Assembly (NCBI RefSeq): GCF_932276165.1
Contig: NC_064010.1
Span: 496,001 to 560,000, forward strand
Origin: Plutella xylostella
Taxonomy: Eukaryota; Arthropoda; Insecta; Lepidoptera; Plutellidae
DNA: 64,000 nucleotides
Reading direction: 5' to 3'
Shown: positions 52,301 through 64,000 of the stretch, piece after piece
How the letters are laid out: each line of letters opens with the position of its first letter
How positions within the stretch are numbered: the stretch's first letter is position 1
Position numbers and translations under genes: made by a program
Notes under the pieces: generated by a model
What the model was told of the DNA's origin: nothing
The model's input: the letters and a program-made list of their open reading frames with translations, nothing else
Database searches by the model: none

Positions 52301-53589
52301 ACGGTTTAACAGTAAAAGAAATGCGGTAATTTTTTATACAAGATACTGTACCTATCTAGTTCGTATATCGAAAACAATCGATGGTTAGATTTTAAAAATA
52401 TATATATATGTGTTAGTGTGTAGAAATATGGGATTGAAAATGTTTAATTACTAATAGTTTTAACAACGTTTACTGCAAAGTTTTTAAATATTGTTGAGAA
52501 ACAAATATTATGTGTACGACGTATTGCCGAAACGAAAATTTGAATTTTTTTTTTATTAATTAAACGTTACGGCCTATATATTTTTTGTTTTATATTTAAA
52601 ACTTTGCAGCAAAACAATGACTATATACATACATATTGTTAGTCTGTTTGTGTGCCTCGTTTTGCGCATTTTTTATACAATTAAGTATACATTATTAGGC
52701 AATTATACAAAAGTTTTATTAAATTATATATTATTGCTGATTTTGTAAAAAAAAAATTAAACAAATCGCGTTTAGTCTTAAAATGTTATTGGCTCAAAAA
52801 ATACGTTTAAATGATAATATCTTTTAATATTTAGTAACTTTGTCTATGTTTGGTTTGTTACTACTTAATTAAGTATAAGTTTTTAAACTTTGTATTTTTG
52901 CTCTATCTACTTAAAATAACTCTGTTGTGTTTTTGTTATAAGTTTGTACACTTATGTAATGAGTAAAACAACTTCAAATATACCTAAATAAAATAAAATA
53001 AACATGTGTAAAATTGATTAACGTTTTCTTTTCTACTCCTTGTAGGGATCTATTATTTTGCGCAACAGAATTTAAAGTTTATCGGGTCACTTATGTTTGT
53101 TATACTTACCAGATTATCACTTATCAGATCAGTTATGAGCAACATACAGTATTCGATCCTAAAACCACATGGTTGCATCGGAATACTTCGATCACTGTAC
53201 CATCGAGGGATTTCAATATTTCCAATCAAAGGAGAAAACTACGAATAAGAAATTATGTCAAAGACCTCAGAATATGCACCTACGGTTTTGGGGCATGAGC
53301 CGACTCCATACTTAATGTTAATGAAGCATTCAGTTCTGTGAGCAGCATCCGAGTTGCACAACTTTAGCTTCTAAATCCAAGGGGATACAGCCGATGGGAA
53401 GCGCAAATAAACGTTGTAAGTATACGCAATGAAGATTGGAAAGTGGTCAGACGGCCAGTGTTTAAAGCGGGTCTAATATAAACGGACGCGTCCAACCGCG
53501 GGAGAAAGACCTAATTTAGAAAAAAATAAAACTGTCTATGGTAAAAAAAACGAACTGGCCGATAAGAAAGGCGCCAATTTTGATAGTTG

Positions 53590-53724
53590 TCAAAATTTTG
53601 CGTGAACTGTTTTTCAGTGCCGTGTGTGGTTGTGTGGTTAAATTAGCATAAAACGAGTGGTCTGGAGACTTTCTGGAGTGGTTTTCTACGTGCCTAATGA
53701 GTACCGGCGCATACTTCTCCTAAG
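53590..53724 (+). other. Possible untranslated first exon of a gene to the right
   Basis: GC-balanced block in AT-rich DNA, ending ctcctaag|GTGAGTTA, a strong donor. The only ATG in it (taATGAGTACCGG) closes after eight codons, so it would be 5' UTR. A plausible partner exon was not found before 64000. The evidence is weak. Confidence 0.25.
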
Positions 53725-54544
53725 GTGAGTTAATAATAAAGGTTTTTTCACCCGTACCTTGGTGCGTAAGCTAAGGTAAGGGATCTTGTTACAAGTCGAG
53801 TTTTTGCACATAAAATATTTTACGAGACTGGTGTCTCGTCGCAGAAGGTTCTTATTTCGCTCAACGAAGGCACATTTTTCGTGTCGCTGTCCTCGTAACA
53901 GTATTCGATCGAGTTTATAATCTAGTTGATTGTCGTAATCGACCGATTTAAAACTTCATTGCTTTCCAGTTTGCTATATTTATGCTTTATATGGAAAATT
54001 CTTGGTTTCATTAGCCACTCAGTGAGGAAGGAGGGTTAGTATCGGCTGTAGGTACACGAAAGTGACTACAGCTTTAGGATGGTATAATTATACTACCTGT
54101 ACCTACATATGGAATCCATGCTAAATGCTATAAGTACCTACTGCAGTTTAAAGAAACTTGTTTTAGGGAAGCGTCGGTATCGTACGTATCGTACCTATCG
54201 CAGCAAACGGATTGTCATAAATGTAGAGAGAAATGGCGTCGACAATGCCGATGAGGTGGACGCACAATTTCTATAGGTACGGTCATGTGCAGAGAAACCT
54301 GACCCAAGCTCGTCCCAACCTCTCATAGTAACAATGCTTCTGAGAGGGGTCAGATTTCTTTGCCTTATACTGTACAATGAATACTGAACGCGATGCGTCC
54401 GTTGCATACGATGCCAACAGGTGGACGATTACCTTGTCAACTTACAGTGGTACCTACCTAAGTAGGTATGCTTAGTGGCGTTAGCTCAAATTATCAAATT
54501 GTACCTATATTATTACCTCGGAGTCTATAATAATAATAATAATA

Positions 54545-54665
54545 TAATATGTGGGGACATCTCTCACACGGCCATCCGACCCCAAGCTAGAGCCTGTGTT
54601 ATGGGTATCGGACAGCTGATATATCTACACAAATACATAGATAGATACATATTAATAAGTCATGT
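54545..54665 (-). mobile_element. SINE family 3, reverse copy
   Basis: The reverse complement has tatctatctatgtatttgtg, atatatcagctgtccgatac and ggggtcggatggccgtgtga, as in the forward copy at 59160-59395. The stretch from 53725 to 54544 and that from 54666 to 55860 show no other feature I can support. Confidence 0.7.
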
Positions 54666-55869
54666 CACGCCATTTTTCCCTATCCTCATTCACTCCACAC
54701 GGGGTCGCCTGTATATGGGAGGTTAATATTAGTAGTTTACGTGCTATTCCATCCTCATCATCAGCTGACACCTACACAGCTGGACGTATCCTTACGAATT
54801 GGAAGTGGAAGAAGTCTTCCAGAAGAAATATGTCCACAGAACCATAAACAAAGGTCTTTCAAGAAGTACCCTAAGGGCAAGGCCCCATTGCTGCGGTGCT
54901 CCATATATTTTTCAATAAAAAGTACTGACAAAACCGCATTGCAGCAATAGATCCTCATCCTAAACTTCAGTCCGTTTGGGAACTTGTCCTTATGGACCGA
55001 AAGAATCACAACACTATCCTCGCCCTATTCCTAATGCAGCCTTAAGCACCTGTCTGAAGGTAGTTAAACATATTCAACGTACTTTTATTACCCACATACC
55101 AGCCGGGTTACGTTCGCTATTACGTTACTTGCGCAGTGTCGTAAGATTCGCTGTAATAACAGATCTATCCATACTTTGCGTCATATTGGCAGGAAAGAGG
55201 TTTCTATTTGATCGATTCCGCGCGCTTTTCCGACGGCCATGTTGAATTCCTGCGTTTTCTTTTTAAATTGACCGTTTCCGGTTCGGGTGGCAAAGGTTGC
55301 AGAGTTAAACAGCCAATACTTTTAACTAAATAATAAAATTATAGCATGAGGTGAGCACTCATGATGTTTGATTGGCAGATCATTATGCCTGGGAAATAAA
55401 GTCCCTTTAAAACTAAGAAATGGCAAGAATTTGAACCCTCCCTTCATTGCAAGGAGACCCGAGTCCCAGCAGTGGGGACGTGATGGGTTGTGATGAGATG
55501 ATGACAATAATGAACAAACATATTTATCATGTTCTATAACTATAGGCAGTATGTTTTACATATTAATTACTTGATGCGAAAAGATTGAAACCTGATTTGG
55601 AGGTCACATTATGTAAAAACCTTTCCAAAATTTGCATTAACGTTTAGGAAAAACCTTCATTTCGTTGCGAGGGAGGCGGCATATGCAATCTTATTGTGGT
55701 TTTACCAAAATTATTATATTTTATTATTTAGGCAAGTTAATTAAATTACGAGTACGAGTGTGTTCCATTTAAAGAATAGAATAGAATATAGGTATAACTA
55801 GTTATACACCACAGTCCTCATAAAAGAGACTTACAAAAAAATATTAAGTACAGCCTAGTAGAAAGTCGA

Positions 55870-55975
55870 AATATTTTTTTTATTCATCGTATAAATATAA
55901 ATTGTCTGCTAAATGTTATTTTTTACAAACTAGGTACCTACCTACTCTCCATTCGGATAAGGGACATAATATACG
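55870..55975 (-). mobile_element. 3'-end fragment of the retroelement family at 37219
   Basis: tttttttattcatcgtataa and ctctccattcggataaggg match 37230-37330 in the same order. No coding part remains. Confidence 0.65.
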
Positions 55976-56124
55976 GCCTTATTGCTAAGATTGATCTCTT
56001 AGAGGCAACCATTTCAGTATATTATATTATGTAAGACCTTATCTTCTTATTGGTGTCATATGCCCCCCCCCGTAAATTGGTTTCCCTTATACGTACGTAC
56101 GAGAAAGAATTTCTAAAATATAAA

Positions 56125-56205
56125 GCAATTTCAGTTGAGCCGGCCCGGATTCGAACCTGAAACCTCTCGTTCGGGGTCTATAGATCGAGCATCCTGAGGC
56201 CTAAT
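56125..56205 (-). mobile_element. tRNA-like SINE head, reverse
   Basis: The reverse complement of ccggattcgaacctgaaac gives a B-box-like ggttcgaatccgg. The A box is not clear, so it is likely a SINE remnant and not a tRNA gene. Confidence 0.35.
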
Positions 56206-56629
56206 AAATATGTACCTACCTACGTACCTACGTAATACTATGTAAGTATATAATGTCTATAATTGTACCATATTTTTCCTCAATATATGGACCTTGACTT
56301 TAAACAGAGCTATTATTTAATAATAAAAGAATAATACTTAAATATACCTACCTAGCCATTACATGCACGCACAACATAAGAATCTACATAGTCTAAGATT
56401 GTTAAATTAGATATATAAGAGGTACCTACCTAAGTACGGTGGCCTGCGCCTAAAAGTATACAGGCGGAGATTTTAAAATAGCGATCCCTGATGATGAAGG
56501 GACCAGCTACATCTGTTATAAATCCGGGGACGTGTTGACCTGTAGAATTATAATTTTGCTGCATAAACTTGCTATTCATAAATATCAGGAATCATATTCT
56601 GTATCTAAGCTGTGTTTAGATATTTTGTT

Positions 56630-56775
56630 TATACAGACATTTGTACTCGGGTCTTGGGTGTTAATTTGTAATGTCCGATACCCACAGCCGATTCCCATTG
56701 GGATATTACAGACTGGGCAGATAAGATAGGGGTCGGGTGGCCGTGTTTAAGATGTCCCCACATATTATAAATTCT
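56630..56775 (+). mobile_element. SINE family 3, diverged copy
   Basis: Shares tttgtactcgggtcttgggt with 59225-59250, and ggggtcgggtggccgtgttt and gatgtccccacatatta with the family. The middle is altered (ccgattcccattgggatatt). Confidence 0.65.
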
Positions 56776-58014
56776 TGTTGTACTGAAATAACATAGCCCA
56801 TTAGGTACACCACCCAATCCGAGGTGAGCCGTATATACCCAACCGTTTAGGCAGTTTAGACCTTGGGGATATGCACAAAGGTTCCACTCGAGAGAGCCAG
56901 GTGCAGGTACTTACACCCCCACAGAGAATAGAATAGAATAGAATAGAATACCCAACCGTTCCAGTGACATAGCATTAAATTACTCCTAAACGGAAAAAGC
57001 GAGCTAAGTAAAGCCGTCTGAAATCTAAGTACATTTTAATAGCGCATCAGAATATTGGGTATCAACTAAAAATTAAAGGTCCGAATTTTATGTTACTTTA
57101 TTATTTTATTTTATAAAAAGGCCCTAGGTATTTCGTATTAGTATTTTGTGGGTGGAACTTTATCATTGCTCTCGAGAGTAATTACTATTAATACCGGTTC
57201 GATCAACACATCAACCTTCATTCTCCGTCGAGGTTATAAAATGGTTTTCCTGTCAGAAACCTATATTTTGCGGAACTTATTTTTTAAAACCTGAACGCTA
57301 CGGAACTAGTTTTTGTGTTTGAGGGCCAAAGTCGAAATAAAATAATATATACAGGCTACAGCACGTTACAATACCTGAATTTGTTTAAAATATACGACTT
57401 ATCCATAAATAATAGAAAAAAAACAACATTGCATTCCTTCACTAAAACAAAATTCAATTGCCTAAAATAAAAATAAAACTTCAAATACATAAAACATCCA
57501 GCCTAAACATAAAACAAAACAATGTTAAACAAGTTTACACGTTTGTTTTAAATACTTTAAGGTTTATTTTGGCAAACGGACGTCTCTCAAGGGACCTACG
57601 ACCTACAAGCCACCTCTATCCGACGCTTTTTTAAACGACATTTCTCGAATAGGCCGCCATTTCTACAATATTGAGATTTGACTCCACATATGGGGGTTTT
57701 TTCTCTATGAAATTACTCGTAGAATCCCCCCTTAAAGTTTGTCGGGTTCGAAAAACAACATGTTGTATACAAAAGTGAAACTTATAAACCTCTTGTTTAT
57801 AAGCTGAGACATATATATACAAACATCATACAGTATCTCTTTGACAGCGTTTTTTTTTCAGTTTGTATGCCAAAATAACTACAAGCAATTTTATTTTATT
57901 TCCGAGAGTTAACCTTTTGACAGACGGTATTTTTATAGCGCAAAAAAACGTATCAAGATTTCACGACTAAGATAAAATTGGTTGTGTTTAGAGTGGTGTG
58001 ACGTACAAAAAACA

Positions 58015-58221
58015 TCCTAACTAATATTATAATTGCGAAAGTAACTGTGTCTGTCTGTCTGTCTGTCTGTTACTCTTTCACGCCAAAACTACTGAACGGA
58101 TTCGAATGAAATTTGGTATACATATGGTCTAGACCCTGAGAAAGAACATAGGCTACTTTTTATCCCGGAATTCCCGCGGGAAAACTTTTTAAGGCGAAGC
58201 GAAGCTCGCGGTGACAGCTAG
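58015..58221 (+). mobile_element. Helitron-like element, copy 3
   Basis: Starts TCCTAACTAATATTATAATT and ends CTAG between A and T; otherwise as at 19949-20159. AT-rich DNA between 56776 and 58014 shows nothing recognised. Confidence 0.75.
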
Positions 58222-58469
58222 TACTTAATAAATTTTTCTACATGGCTGGAAGTCAACCAACAATAAAATCTTATTTCAAAGGAATTTCTAACGCGATTTA
58301 GATTCAAAACACAGCGTAACTTTGACGTAACAATATAAGCATGACACATCTCGTGAATACAAATACACAATAACCAGAATTAATTGTATTTATTAAGATT
58401 AACAAAAACAGATTGTAGACTTTGCGACAAACAGGAAAAAATATGATTCACATTTCTATTCCAGTACTT

Positions 58470-58600
58470 ATCCGATATGGTTCGCAACCTACCACGTGAG
58501 TACAAATTTGCTTCGAAAAGAGGGTGGCTCGCTTGTGAGCTACCTCTGACTACCCCTTCGGGGATTACAGTCGTGAGTGCATATATGTATATATATGCTT
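58470..58600 (+). mobile_element. SINE-like repeat, family 2, second copy
   Basis: ccgatatggttcgcaaccta to cagtcgtgagtgcatatatg; close to the copy at 51300. Confidence 0.75.
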
Positions 58601-59159
58601 TTCCGAAAGGTGGAATGTCACGATATGAGAACCGACCTTGAACGAAGAAAATTGTTCTTAGCTATTTATTTATACAAGTAAGGTTCGTTTATTCGATCTT
58701 ATGCCGGTATCCGCGGTAGCTTCATTATTTTTTTCAAATTTACAAAAGTCCCAGAACGAATAACCTTTGTTCACCCTGTATACAACTAAAAAGAATCTGA
58801 CTGGCTAATACTGTCACCACAATGAGTTCAGTTCTTGTGTTTGTCACCTACATATGCAAAAAATAACATCTATGTAAGTATACTCGTATATAGACAGAAA
58901 TTGATATTTTAGTTTACGTAGAATTTTAAAAATATAAGTTCAAATCTATCTAATTATGCCTAACAAAACGATAGCAACTATTAAAAGGCGATCATCTACC
59001 ACTTAAAACTTATCGTATAATAATGACTTCCGATATTGAAAGCGAATTAACCCTAATATTCAATTGGTCACAAACACAATGCATTTTTGAAAGGTTATTA
59101 GTTCAGCTATTTGGTGTAGTTAGCTACCTTTATAATCTTTTCATTATCGATCTAGTTTT

Positions 59160-59395
59160 AAAACTGCTGAACCGAAGGTCCCTGGTTCGATTCCCGGCTG
59201 GGGCAGATATTTGAACAGATAGGTATTTGTACTCGGGTCTTGGGTGTTGATAATTATATTTAATATGTATCTATCTATGTATTTGTGTAAATATATCAGC
59301 TGTTCAACACAGGCTCTGCCTAGCTTGGGGTCGGATGGCCGTGTGTGAGATGTCTCCACATATTTATTTATTTATTTATCTTATATCTTTCTGTA
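59160..59395 (+). mobile_element. SINE family 3, forward copy
   Basis: B box ggttcgattcccggctgggg near the 5' end, 5' truncated. The body ends ggggtcggatggccgtgtgt gagatgtctccacata and a (ttta)n tail at about 59360-59385. Confidence 0.72.
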
Positions 59396-60363
59396 AATTG
59401 GCACCGGCCGAAATGAGGTTGGTTTTCTATAGGAATCATTAATTTTGTAGCCGCCATCGTGTGTATTGTCCAAAGTTGCGACATGTCATGCACTACCAAA
59501 TGACACCTTAATCGTCCTCTACTGTACATAGGCCTCTCTCTTAGATCGCTTCAACACTCTATCCTCGGCTTTCCTCATCGAACTGGCTACCCAGTCGACC
59601 GGAGGGCATCCCACAACTAAACTTAGTCTGTTTGTTGCTAATATAATAACTAAAATAGATAGATAGATAGATCTGTATTTGTACACCAAGAAATAATTAA
59701 CAATTTTACATAGACACTTAACTAGGGTACAAAAGGCGGTCTTATCGCTTAAAATACTAAATAGTAATGTGAATTCTTTCTCGCAAACTCTTTGCCCTAC
59801 TGACATGTTTGCTGCCATCATATCCGCACTTATTATACAATATACCGACCGGTTATGTAGCGCTTATGTAACGACTGAGTGTTGCCAGCGACGGGGAACT
59901 GTCAAGTTGTTGCAGTTTTTTCGGTCGGTAACAACACTAGAGCTGAAATAGGGTTTGTCACCGTGGTGAGATTATTCGCGTGCTAGCACGACAATCGGTG
60001 ACCGAATTTAGGTGACAAATAGAAGGTCTCATAGATCTCATTTGGCGCACAGGCCAATGAAGGAAGGATTTTAGACCTAGTCCACCAAGCTGGGGTTGGT
60101 GGTCAGAAATAGTATGTAAATGTAAAGAAAGAAATATCGACCAATCACCGTATTTATGGTGACTCGCGATATAGTGACGTTTATCTACGTCGATAACGAA
60201 CCTGTGTAGCGGCAGCAGATCTTGTCAGTCGCTGACTGAATGGGCACCGTTGTCGGACGCATCATACGGTACAGATGCAACAACACACCCATATAGCGTT
60301 GCAACTGCTATCGTAGGTACACGTTAATGATAGAAAAAATAGGTTAAACCTCTGGTTAAGGTT

Positions 60364-60567
60364 ATACACTCACAGGCATTGAAAAAGTTCCACTCACAAA
60401 ATGCCGACACCAAACAACCCCAATTTTTTCAAACATTGATTTAAAATTTTAACAAAATATTACGGTTTTTAGTTGGTAGTATCGTGATGCTGCAGAAGAA
60501 ATCATTAAACTAGCCTTTTCCGTTTAGGAGTAGGTACCTAATTTGGTGCTTTTCTCGTGAGTGTATA
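60364..60567. mobile_element. MITE family 1, second copy
   Basis: Ends tacactcac and gtgagtgta. Interior aaaattttaacaaaatatta, ttttagttggtagtat and tccgtttaggagta match 4050-4190. From 60568 to about 63120 no gene or repeat was recognised beyond short motifs. Confidence 0.65.
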
Positions 60568-63144
60568 TTTAGTAATATTTCACGCCTGGCCACATTTCTT
60601 GTGATACAGTATGAGACCCGTCCACACTGATTCTGGGTCATTTTGAAACAGTCTTTTATGATAATTACTCAAGTTAAGCTTATGGGTTCACGCCACCCAG
60701 TTAAGTTGTTCAATATTTGCTATATTTTTGTACTTAAATTATTTTTTATTTGAAAGTAGAGATGTTAAAAGATCGAAAACGCTAACTAAACACCAAATAA
60801 ATGTGAGATTTTTAATACTGTAAGGTAAGGTAGGAGATTAATTCACAGGGTAGGTAGGTATAATTTGATTTATTTTATTATGTGTTGTATACAAGTGGTA
60901 ATTAATATAATCGTCAGGAATTGAACTAGAATAATAATAATAAAGGTATTTCGACTGTTTACTGGATTTCCATACTACACATATTGCAGTAAGTATATCG
61001 CGTAACTCATTAAAACGGATAATGATACAATAGCCGATACACAACCGACCCTGATACAACACTCACACTTGACCGAATTTTCATTTCCATTTCCCGTCTT
61101 ACTGATAATAACAAACATTACTGTATACTTATACTTGGCAAAACTTAAAATTATAAACTTTTCTTCCGATTGGAAGTCTAAATCAAACGGCCGGTAAACG
61201 TTAATTGTAATTAACCTGTGATTAGCGGTTTCGAATAACGTTATTTCGCAACGTTGTGGCGCAACACTAGCGAGTCAAGGTGGCGTTGCAACACTAGTGC
61301 TGCGCGTAAGTAGGGATGTAGCAACGCAATCATTACCATCTGTGATTCGTCGTTCTAACTGCGAGTAACAGATGACCGATGTTTTGTAAAAGGAAATGGC
61401 TTTTATTATTAAAGATAGCTGCGGGTAAATGCCCTATTGGTCTATTGTTTAAAATTCGTCTTCTTTAAAAGACAGTCATTTTATATCGGGTATCGATTCT
61501 TCGGAATTTAAACTTGGAAAACCGTTATGAAAACCCAAAATGGCGGCAACGGCGCCATCTTCAACTCAAACAAAACACAAACTTATCACACTTAAGATTA
61601 AGATTTACAATCAATAAGCCAACACGATTCGCGATTTACAACATATGAATCAGGTATTCGACAGGTATTGTATGCTAATTCGCACAATCCTTTGCTATAA
61701 AGGTCACTCTGGCTTGCGAAAAGCGAAATTTAACCTAACTACGACGCTAAACACGACTTTATCTCGATGTATTAAACGCACCGATTGCGTGGCACCACTT
61801 GTTAGTTCGTATAGTGATGCTAGAAAAACCCTCCAGGATATTGTGAGAAGCCACGACTGGTGGCGAACCGGTTGGGTGGTATATCCTTGAGGCAGGTTAT
61901 ACCATTTTAACATCAAAGAAACAAAAGGTCTAATAGTTTTGATTTATTTTGAACGTTTCGATTTGTTCGCAAGACTGCCCATTACACGCAGGACCTATAT
62001 CCTTTAGAAAGTACAGTCGATACGTCACTCGGTGTGATTCATTTTGTGCACCCCTAGTTCCATAGTTTTAACTCGTTTTCCACGATGCAAAGGACACAAT
62101 GACATCCACTACAAGCTCCGTTAAACACTATAATTACATATTTATCAAAAAACCAACATAGTTGCGCACTTATATTAGTCTAAACTACCACCCCGAGACA
62201 CACCCGACTTAAAGGTACCCATAAAACTGATAGCATTGCAACGCTGCACAGCCAGGGATAACCTCTGCATTAGATATAGGGACCCCGGTACGAATGTGTG
62301 ATGATTGATGATCTAAACGTTTTCCCAGAAGACACTTGCGGAAGAAGTGAGTGGTCACATTCGGTACATTCTTGGCTTCAAACCAAAGCTTCCTGTGAGT
62401 CAAGGTCAAGGTCTTAAAACCTTCCCCGGTCATATACGGAAGACAAAGGGTATACAAAACATACCTTTACCTAAAGTGAGTGCCCTTTAACACGATGGTG
62501 TACCTACTAGGCGACTAATGGATGCGAGATAAGTAGGCTTTCTAATCATTACACGCCATTTACTTACTGTAATCAGGCTTGTTCAAATATTGTGCTGTAA
62601 TTTTCAGGCATTTAAAACCTAAGTATGGTACTAAGAAAAGTTACATGTACAAACGACTCAAGGGAGAAACGATGAATGGTTAACGTCATGGAAGTAGATT
62701 TTTTACTTCCATGGTTAACGTCTACGATATTCGTACATAAATTTACTCACTCCTCTTCTCACATAACAAAAGACAACAAAGACATATCGGAAATCGAACC
62801 AGGGGCCTTCAGAGTCTATGTGCTCGTGTGTGAGCCACTGCAGCAGTCATCCTTTCAGTCATAAACCCACAATTCACAGCTGAAAACGCAAGTTTCTAAT
62901 CGTGACAAAATGTTTCTAAACGCGTCTCAGTGTTATTTGAGAGGCAGGTGACGTATTCGTGATAAATTCCGGCATTTTCGCTGGCTACGAGTGTACAGAG
63001 CAATTACTCAACGCTGACAGAGTGTCACGGACAAGAGATGCGAGAGTTTTCGCCGACTGAAGAAAAAGCGGGAGGTTCTCGATTCGTTTGGATCAGTTTT
63101 GCATGTTGTCGTTGGGGACCTATTTCAAGTGGTTCTTTTCTGGA

Positions 63145-63250
63145 CGCTTCCGTGCTTCGGACGGCACGTTAAGCCGTGGGTCCCGGTTGCTGCTTCAGCA
63201 GCAGTCGTTAAGTCTAGTCAGAGGCCTTAGGGCGGCTTGAAAACATCTGA
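63145..63250 (+). mobile_element. Dispersed retroelement-tail repeat
   Basis: cgtgcttcggacggcacgtt, aagccgtgggtcccggttgc and agtctagtcagaggcctta are in an order seen in many lepidopteran repeat tails; a fragment occurs at 1559-1600. Confidence 0.5.
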
Positions 63251-63299
63251 CAGTCGGGTTGCCCACTTACCCGACAACTTCAGTGCATTGTACTCATTC

Positions 63300-63418
63300 A
63301 AAAACGACGATACGGCTCGCGACATCGCGTGAGTACAAATGTACAGCGAAAAGCGGGTGACTCGCTTGCGAGTCCCCCAGGGATTACAGTCTTGAGCATA
63401 TATGTATGTATGTATGTT
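63300..63418 (+). mobile_element. SINE-like repeat, family 2, third copy
   Basis: acgatacggctcgcgacatc, gtgagtacaaatgtacagcg, gtgactcgcttgcgagtccc and a (tatg)n tail. The rest of the window (63419-64000) holds a GC-rich stretch near 63590-63680 with no coding frame. Confidence 0.7.
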
Positions 63419-64000
63419 ATGCACGTTACTCGAATACTCGGGTATTTATGGATTGATTTTGAAGATATACGCGTTGTATACAAAATTACAAAGCATATCT
63501 ACCTATATTCCATATTATTAATTATTCGTTTATATACCATAGTCTAGCTCTAGTGTTTGTCCTCACACAGACAGACACACAGACACTCGCTGCACACTCG
63601 TCGCTTGCGCTTGCGCATTCTGAGCGCGCACATCCGCCGTGCGCTTTCACTCTCCGAAATGCGCACTTTTTGCGCGCTACGCGCATCATCGTCCGATCAA
63701 CGTTTATTGTTCACAATTTGTTTTGTTAGATCTAGATCTAGTTTTCAGTTTTGGCTGGGCACGGTGACTTCATAGTAAATGTAGGTCATTGTAGGTGCAG
63801 CGATTTTCTAAGCAGTCGTTGGTCAACATAATGAAGAACTGATGATGATCTGGATAGCTTCTATGTTGGTTGTTTTAGTAAAAGGTGCTGTAAGGGAGCT
63901 TTAAAGGAGATTAAATGTACGAAGAGATTGAAACCTACTTAAATAATATTTCAGGGATTAACCTGAATACCCGTATCACACAAAACAAAATAAATAAATT

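Noticed and set aside
61255..61330. Small inverted words gcaacacta/tagtgttgc near 61260-61300
   Set aside because: Too short and without target duplications to call an element.
62678..62712. Direct and inverted words ggttaacgtc and ggaagta...tacttcc
   Set aside because: A single small hairpin with no context; could be chance.

Overview
The window looks like nuclear DNA of a moth or butterfly (Lepidoptera). Support: multi-exon genes with GT-AG introns, tandem ZAD/C2H2 zinc-finger genes of the insect type, an AT-rich background, Helitron-like elements with TC...CTAG ends, tRNA-derived SINEs, and dense non-LTR and LTR retroelements. The species cannot be named from the sequence alone.

Layout. 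(1) 1-6025, minus: the 5' five coding exons of a C2H2 zinc-finger gene (gene A) that runs off the left edge; decayed copies of two of its exons lie in its introns. (2) 6282-19082: a nest of retroelements. An I-like non-LTR element (minus) is flanked by a 12-bp target-site duplication. A 7.2-kb Ty3/gypsy element with apparently identical LTRs sits at the end of its ORF2, and a 370-bp inverted-repeat element sits in its ORF1. The nest splits what was a promoter interval of about 380 bp between gene A and gene B. (3) 19230-22707, plus: gene B, ZAD plus about 14 C2H2 fingers. (4) 22708-24776: an intergenic stretch with an inverted repeat around an orphan first exon. (5) 24777-28574, minus: gene C, a paralogue of B with the same five-exon structure and phases, so B and C are tail-to-tail inverted duplicates. 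(6) 29086-48329, plus: a complete 15-exon codanin-1 homologue (Drosophila discs lost, dlt), predicted 1464 aa, divergent from gene C across 511 bp. Its 8-kb ninth intron holds two CR1-superfamily retroelements. (7) 48330-64000: repeat-rich intergenic DNA with no convincing protein gene. It has a foldback element with 10-bp target duplications, several MITEs and SINEs, one Helitron-like copy and one possible untranslated first exon.

The zinc-finger genes are probable DNA-binding regulators. The codanin homologue is expected to restrain the histone chaperone ASF1. The theme running across genes is short tandem duplication that copies whole exons into neighbouring introns. Most copies are dead. 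Two copies of codanin exon 13 keep splice sites, phase and reading frame, and one differs only by synonymous changes. The gypsy element appears to splice its Gag-Pol start codon across a 1.14-kb intron filled with a 49-bp satellite.

Exon models were read by eye. All exon phases agree and all frames close, but no transcript data were available.
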